From Mycteria americana (lineage: Eukaryota > Chordata > Aves > Ciconiiformes > Ciconiidae), in contig NC_134365.1 of the NCBI RefSeq assembly GCF_035582795.1, positions 210,458,387-210,522,386 on the forward strand: DNA of 64,000 nt, given 5' to 3'. Made by a program: the position numbers and the translations under genes. Every line of letters starts with the position of its first letter. Position 1 is the first letter of the stretch. Below, piece by piece: positions 59,201 through 64,000 of the stretch. The notes beneath the pieces were generated by a model. It saw only the letters and a program-made list of their open reading frames with translations. It was not told where the DNA came from and made no database searches.

Positions 59201-61986
59201 TTACGGGGGAAGAAGATGGTAAATCAAAGGTTGGCATACTGTGCAGAAGAAGCTGCATACATCTCTTGTCTGTAATCCACAGAGGAAAGAAATACATAAT
59301 TTGGATTTGTATTTCTCATATGGGGGAAATTGCTGTTCCATATGAAATATTTTTGGTCTCTGTGTTTCCTTATTTACTGCGGTGGTAATAACAACTGAAG
59401 TTGGAATGCAAATGTTGGATTTAGAGCTATGTTTGAAAACACAAAACTTTAGTTTATTTGTGTTAATAACTTTTAACTGCTGCGGTTTGTGTTAAAGCTC
59501 CATGGATACAGCAGCAAGGGCAAGTTTTCCCTACGCACATGTTTTAGTGAGGGCATTACAGGGCTGTGCCATGCTTTTAAGCAATATGCCCTTTTGGGGA
59601 GCTTTTCCCATCCCACTGGCAATTAATTGCAGCTGGTTCTTAATTTTATATGTGAGAAGCACTGTAGTGGTAGGTGTTTTTTCGTAACTAAAACTTGAGT
59701 AGATTTTGAAAGGTAAAATATTTACCAGTGATCCTGCATCATCTGGTATTTGTATGTATAAGTTGGTATTGTTCTTAAGAGGGTTGGCGTGTTTTATAGG
59801 AATATTCCACATACCTGATCAGTCCAACTGAAAAACACTGTAAATTGTAGATAGTTTTAGTAATATATCACTTAGTATTGATTAAATGTTTGAAGCTAGA
59901 GAACTCTGGCTAGTATCAGTGTTCAAGTTTAGCAGTTAAACCTTGTAAACGCTATCATCAAGAAAAACACTTCCTCTTTTGGGATCCCATAGCAGCCCTT
60001 GGCCATGAATTTTATGCGGCTTGCAAAAAAAAAAAAAATAAAACAACCTTGTGATCTCTTTGTCTTTAGTTTATATCACTTTTAAAAGCCATGGTTTGAG
60101 TCTCTTGCAGTGCTAATGAGACTTCAGTGCATTTTTTAATGCACTGAAGACCATACTTCAGCATACAGGGAGCGGGAGACCTAGTTAGTCATCCAAATTA
60201 AAGATTTATTTTTTTTTTTTCCTTCTGGTACTTTCATCAAAGAGCAGTCCTTGTAGTACATTTGAAAGGTTGTGGCAAAATATGTTGATGCAAAATGAAT
60301 ATTACATATTCATTTTGAAGTCTGTGAACATTTAAGTCAGTAAATATATTAATACAGCTTGGAAGCGTGGGCAGTGAAATCTGCTTTGTGTTGCCTGTAG
60401 TGCAGTGCTTAGGCTTGAGTTACATGCTTTTGACAGTACAAGGAGAAGAAAATTTTTCTGCTCCTTAATACTGGAACTCTTAAATAGTCTTATGACATCC
60501 ACTGCTCAGTTTCATCTTAAATGTCTCAATATTCTTTTTAACTGGTCCCTAGGGGAGTTGTAGTTATAAAACCTAAGAAGATTGCTGAAGATGATAGAGA
60601 AGTTTCAACATGCTGTAAGGTTTCTTCCACCTAATGAATGTTGTAAAATGTATTCTCTTTTCTCATGGGGATAAAAAAAATCTTTTAATCTGTATATAGT
60701 TTTTAATATAATAAATATGTAAATGGTAAAGCTAGAATCTAACTGAATATTTGGTGGAACATCAGAGGTAAGTAGAGCAGATATGAGTGTTGCTAGACTG
60801 ACAGTTTATTAGCAATGTTAAGCTCTTTAGAGTATCTCTGCTTCTATCCTTATTTTACTCATATGCAAGTGTCAAACGCTCTGAAAAGAGTCTGAGCTAG
60901 GAATTAAAGGTCTGTGTGGGTGTTCGCAGCTAAATAATGTTTATCTTTACCAACTAGATGAGAAAAATGGCCCAGAAAAGTAATGTGTCTATTTCTGGTT
61001 CTCAGGAACAAGAGCAAAAGGCTGAAGAAGAAAGAATTCGGATGGAGAACATTCTGAGTGGTAACCCACTGCTGAACCTTACTGGCCCAGCACAGCCTCA
61101 AGCAAACTTCAAAGTGAAGAGGAGGTACCGTGCAACCCGTACTGTGATATCCATCCCCTTGCTCCCTCTCGTTACTCAGAGTCTGAAAATGTCATTGCTG
61201 GCGTTGGTTTTTATTTCCTTCCTCAGATCTTGTCACAACTGGTGTAATGTAGAATTGGGATACTGATGCATGTAGTGATTGTCTTGTGCATTTCTCTGAA
61301 CAAATCATCCTGCTACTTTGTGTTTAAAAAGGAGAGAAAGAGATTGAGAAGTGTGTTTGTCTGACATTGTTCATAATGATACAAAAAGTAACAGGACCAA
61401 AGTTCCTCAAGAAATTTGATGTTATGCTCCCCTTTAAAATCTAGCTGGTTTGGGGGTTTTGTTTCTTTGGGTTTTTTAATGTAACTAGAATTAATAAGTA
61501 ACAGCCTTTTTCTGAATACAGTCCTTGTTTGCAGATATTCCAATTACTGCTGTGTTTATCAAAATTAGGGTGATTAAAGTTTTTTTTTTCTGCTCTGTTC
61601 AAATGGTCATTATTTTCTGTAAAGACAAAATAACCTTTAATCTGCTGATACTCATCTCGCTTCTGACTCAGAAGCATGCAGGAGATGGCTTGGATTAGAA
61701 AAATAGATCTTTTTTTCTTGAAGACTAAAATCTAATCCTAATGACTAGCTGTTCTTAGTGCATTTAAATAGGACGGCCAAACTTCATTTATGTATTTCAG
61801 TAAATTGCACCTAATTTTCATACAAACTTACTGAAGTTAAAAACTTTTGTTTTCAGATGGGATGATGATGTTGTCTTCAAGAATTGTGCCAAGGGGATAG
61901 ACGAAACAAAAAAGGACAAAAGATTCGTGAATGATACTCTGCGATCAGAATTTCACAAAAAGTTCATGGAAAAATATATCAAGTAG
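47155..61986 (+). CDS. CWC15: Spliceosome-associated protein CWC15 homologue
   Basis: Six exons (47155-47285, 49377-49489, 50422-50510, 51291-51401, 61006-61124, 61857-61986) join in frame to 230 residues, against about 229 in human. Every junction is GT-AG. The protein belongs to the Cwf15/Cwc15 family, a nuclear component of the PRP19/CDC5L-related part of the spliceosome. In yeast and human B-act/C complexes it lies along the catalytic RNA core. Residues 1-44 are the highly conserved [20 protein letters not shown] segment. Residues 45-100 are basic ([15 protein letters not shown]). Residues 112-127 are an acidic Asp/Glu tract. Residues 128-168 are a predicted coiled coil ([19 protein letters not shown]). 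The C-terminus is [10 protein letters not shown]...FMEKYIK. The near-identity to mammals leaves little doubt. Confidence 0.97.
47723..47780. repeat. Short tandem repeat in CWC15 intron 2
   Basis: AGTACGTGTTGGAAGAGC occurs identically at 47723-47740 and 47763-47780 (40-bp period), with a diverged copy (GTATGTGTTGGAAG) at about 47743. A local duplication inside the intron. Confidence 0.85.
49160..49200 (+). repeat. (TG)n microsatellite in CWC15 intron 2
   Basis: Interrupted TG/GTGT runs (atgtgtgtgtgacattgtgt, then ctgtgtgtgtgt) lie about 180 bases upstream of coding exon 2. Confidence 0.75.
49377..49489 (+). CDS. CWC15: CWC15 coding exon 2
   Basis: The acceptor gctgttttag precedes A at 49377 and the donor GTAAAA starts at 49490. 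It encodes [20 protein letters not shown] and the basic stretch up to RPTR, plus the first base of the next Glu codon. The intron upstream (47286-49376) contains an 18-bp repeat pair. Confidence 0.95.
50422..50510 (+). CDS. CWC15: CWC15 coding exon 3
   Basis: The acceptor ttatgccatag precedes AA at 50422 and the donor GTATGT starts at 50511. It encodes [20 protein letters not shown] and [10 protein letters not shown], ending in phase 0. KKPRLDQ resembles a basic nuclear-localisation patch. Confidence 0.95.
51291..51401 (+). CDS. CWC15: CWC15 coding exon 4
   Basis: The acceptor gctattag precedes GAA at 51291 and the donor GTAAAA starts at 51402. The 37 codons give the acidic tract [18 protein letters not shown] and the start of the coiled coil ([19 protein letters not shown]). 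Both ends are phase 0, so skipping this exon would leave the frame intact. Confidence 0.95.
53544..53557 (+). promoter_or_regulatory. CTCF-like motif
   Basis: TCACTAGAGGGTGC matches the CTCF core CCASYAGRKGGCR at 11 of 13 positions by eye. A single weak match in an intron, so occupancy is uncertain. Confidence 0.25.
53757..53778. repeat. 22-bp inverted repeat
   Basis: TGCAATAGTG (53757-53766) and CACTATTGCA (53769-53778) are exact reverse complements separated by CA. Confidence 0.9.
60122..60149. repeat. Perfect 12-bp stem, 4-base loop
   Basis: CTTCAGTGCATT (60122-60133), loop TTTT, AATGCACTGAAG (60138-60149). It lies in the long CWC15 intron, 0.9 kb before the next coding exon. Confidence 0.93.
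60291..60317. repeat. Perfect 12-bp stem, 3-base loop
   Basis: CAAAATGAATAT (60291-60302), loop TAC, ATATTCATTTTG (60306-60317). It is 140 bases downstream of the previous hairpin and unrelated in sequence. Confidence 0.93.
61006..61124 (+). CDS. CWC15: CWC15 coding exon 5
   Basis: The acceptor tggttctcag precedes GAA at 61006 and the donor GTACCG starts at 61125. It encodes [20 protein letters not shown] and [19 protein letters not shown], ending with two bases of a split Arg. It is separated from exon 4 by a 9.6 kb intron. Confidence 0.95.
61857..61986 (+). CDS. CWC15: CWC15 coding exon 6 (terminal)
   Basis: The acceptor tgttttcag precedes A at 61857. It encodes the conserved [13 protein letters not shown], then [17 protein letters not shown] and MEKYIK, with TAG at 61984-61986. 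This C-terminal block is a hallmark of the family. Confidence 0.96.
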
Positions 61987-62300
61987 TACAGTTTTATGTG
62001 CGGTGGTGCTGAAGGACTTGGAAGATCATGGTTGTTCCCTGCCTCTCCCTCAGAATTCAAGGCTGAATACTGGGTCATTAATTCCCAAATGCTTTTCCAA
62101 GATCATCAACAGCTTCATAATTAATAATTGCGTTGTATCTGGAGTTTTTATTCCTTCAGTATGTTTTCCTTTTCAGTTTTAATTAAATCAGTTCGTGTTT
62201 CATGAATGTTTTTCTGTTCACGTGCATTTACTTTTACTGGCCTTCTTGTAAATGGTAGAAGAGAGAAGCTGGTTTGCAATAAATACTTCTAATTGTTTAA
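61987..62300 (+). other. CWC15: CWC15 3' UTR
   Basis: About 310 bases from the TAG to the likely cleavage site after AATAAA at 62,278. AT-rich, with an ATTAAA variant at 62,182. A later AATAAA at 62,649 could give a longer form ending near 62,675. Confidence 0.7.
62278..62283 (+). terminator. CWC15: CWC15 poly(A) signal
   Basis: AATAAA in tttgcaataaatacttc, 292 bases after the stop. Short CWC15 3' UTRs are usual. A second AATAAA lies at 62,649-62,654. Confidence 0.65.
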
Positions 62301-64000
62301 ATTGCTTTCCAAAACAACCTGTATTTGTAATGATGGTACTTTTGTAACGTGCAACTTATATAAATGTCAGTATTATCAAAGATGAGGAGTAGCCGAGAAT
62401 GATAAGCAACTATACTTTCTGTAGCAAACTGGACTTACTTCCTCTTAATAGCTAGTTAGAAACTTAGTTAATAATCTTCCTTTTTAGTTTCTTCGTACTG
62501 TCAACCAAGATGCGGTTTGGTGGGGTGGCTCCAAGTTCTTAGCAGCCCTGCTTTCTGGGCTGTCTTGGCTCACCACTTCTGGGGCGATACCATGTAATGC
62601 TTGGGAGAGCATTGAGCTCTGTGGAACCGTTGGGGTTTTTTCCTCCTTAATAAAACATTGCAGTGCTCAGTCCCTCAGCCACAACCACATGGCTGCAAGG
62701 TTCCGTCTGGGTGTGCATGGTTCAGTAGTAATAGTATTGTCAGAAACTTGCAAGTGAGTGTTTTTATTAAACAAGTGATCTCCTCAAGATACCATAATAC
62801 ACTTTGTTTACTTCTTAAATGTCCATTTTGACACTTAATAGGACAGTATAAAATATGAATGACTGAAAAATCTCTGTTGTGAAGGGATTTTTTTTTTTCC
62901 CCCTCTTCTGTCATCTCAGTTGCATTTGAAATCTTGGTCAAGTGATGCACTGGCTATGAGCTTAACATTTGCAAAATGTAGTACAGTTACCTCTCTACCC
63001 AGCAGGCTACAGTGGCAGAACTCAGATGTGCTTATGTAAAATTCTTGCCCTTTTCCTTGCCTATGTTATGCTCAGTCTAGTTCATGCTTACAGCCACTGT
63101 TTTATAGTAATATTATTATTTTCAAGCTCTTAATGTGAGAAAATGCCTGATTTTCTTTTTGAGTAAATGTAGAGCACAATGTTTTAGATTTTTGTTGGGC
63201 ATAACTCTAGTATCCTGTAAAAGCTTTCATTAGCTTTAGCTGTATTTTCCACCCTTTCATTAAGCTATGCATAGTGTTCTAATGCCAGCAGCTAATACCC
63301 ATATTTACTTGGAAGCGAGATTTTCAGCATGCTTAAGGTCATGTGAGCTCCTACAGCTACTGGAGGAATATGTGTTTGTGTTACTTGTGACCTGCCTCAC
63401 GATAGTAATGATTCTTGGGAAGCAGAAAAATGGGTGTCGTTTGTAATTCTCTCTCTAAATTAAAGCTACTGAAATCTTGGTATATAGGCAACATATTTAG
63501 AAGGAAAAAAAAGTTAAAGAGCTGTACTTGTCCGAGTCTGGCAGTGGAGAAGCCAGCTGCTGCTTTAGGTCTGACCTAACAGCATAGTTGTCATGGCAGC
63601 GACAGAGATGATGTTGGTCTCGCAGTATTACAAGATATAATCACTGTGCCAAAGTGAGCAAGTGAGCGTACAGTTTTATTGGAGAGGGGGAGACGTAGTT
63701 GAAACGCCAGTTCAATGCCTTCATGGAAGTTGTAAGTGCATAGTGCTATCATGTGTGTTCTTGAGGTAACATCGCTCTTTTCTTGGAGAAAATAATACTT
63801 TTAAGAAGTCAAGTGGCTGGGGTTGGATGAGCTCTTCTTCAGCTATGCAGGCAGTTGTTCTCCACACCTGGAGGAACGTCCCTTTCTTACACTTTTGCAT
63901 AATGCATAGGTGTACTCAGTCATTTTTTCCAGTAGCTCGCTCCCTCCCTAGTTCTAGAGAAAGAGCTGTCGGGGCCATATAGCTCCAGGCTGCAGCTGTA
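62301..64000. other. Downstream of CWC15, no coding exon seen
   Basis: AT-rich sequence with no supported open frame. TTTATT at 62,763-62,768 gives AATAAA on the minus strand. From the remembered human order the next gene should be AMOTL1, transcribed toward CWC15, so this stretch could be its 3' UTR. That is synteny-based inference only. Confidence 0.35.

Larger units (their letters stand above)
51402..61005 (+). other. CWC15: CWC15 long intron (9.6 kb)
   Basis: AT-rich intron between the acidic-tract exon and the next coding exon. It contains A-tracts (52,569-52,588 and about 60,026-60,040), three perfect short inverted repeats (53,757-53,778, 60,122-60,149, 60,291-60,317), a CTCF-like word at 53,544 and a 91-codon minus-strand open frame at 56,353-56,628. 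No repeat family is recognised over most of its length. Confidence 0.85.

Noticed and set aside
60958-61266. 102-codon frame starting before CWC15 exon 5
   Set aside because: Its first 16 codons and its tail are intron. The real exon is 61006-61124 by splice sites and homology.

Overview
The window looks like avian nuclear DNA. It has widely spaced, intron-rich protein-coding genes, long AT-rich 3' UTRs and introns, isolated GC-rich CpG islands, a CR1-type retrotransposon fragment and an LTR-like element. The gene order SESN3 (+), ENDOD1 (-), CWC15 (+) matches, as I recall it, the human 11q21 neighbourhood in reverse complement. The mammalian retrogenes KDM4D and SRSF8, which sit between ENDOD1 and CWC15 in human, are not seen. 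I cannot name the species from the sequence.

Layout. 1-3,459 holds the last three coding exons of SESN3 (sestrin 3, a leucine and stress sensor of the mTORC1 pathway). A roughly 8 kb 3' UTR runs to a good polyadenylation signal at 11,428. 11.45-18.06 kb is intergenic and GC-rich in places. It contains a CR1 fragment and two AT-rich blocks that look like possible regulatory elements. 18.07-29.6 kb is ENDOD1 on the minus strand: a long probable 3' UTR, a large second coding exon, a 6.4 kb intron with an LTR-like repeat and a striking 37-bp palindrome, and a first exon encoding a signal peptide. SESN3 and ENDOD1 therefore converge tail to tail. 30.2-44.2 kb is a gene-free stretch as far as I can see. 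44.2-45.25 kb is the CpG-island promoter of CWC15. Six coding exons of CWC15 (a spliceosomal PRP19/CDC5L-associated protein) lie between 47,155 and 61,986, with a 9.6 kb fifth intron. The end of the window (62.3-64 kb) has no recognisable coding exon. By synteny it could be the 3' UTR of a minus-strand AMOTL1.

The three genes do not form an operon-like unit; they are neighbours by ancient synteny. I found no convincing undescribed system. The observations most worth a second look are the perfect palindrome in the ENDOD1 intron, paired hairpins in the last long CWC15 intron, the CpG island and G-quadruplex motif inside the SESN3 3' UTR, and the loss of the canonical catalytic histidine in the ENDOD1 nuclease motif. 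Exon boundaries were worked out by hand from splice consensus, reading frame and remembered orthologues. UTR ends, repeat edges and regulatory sites are approximate.
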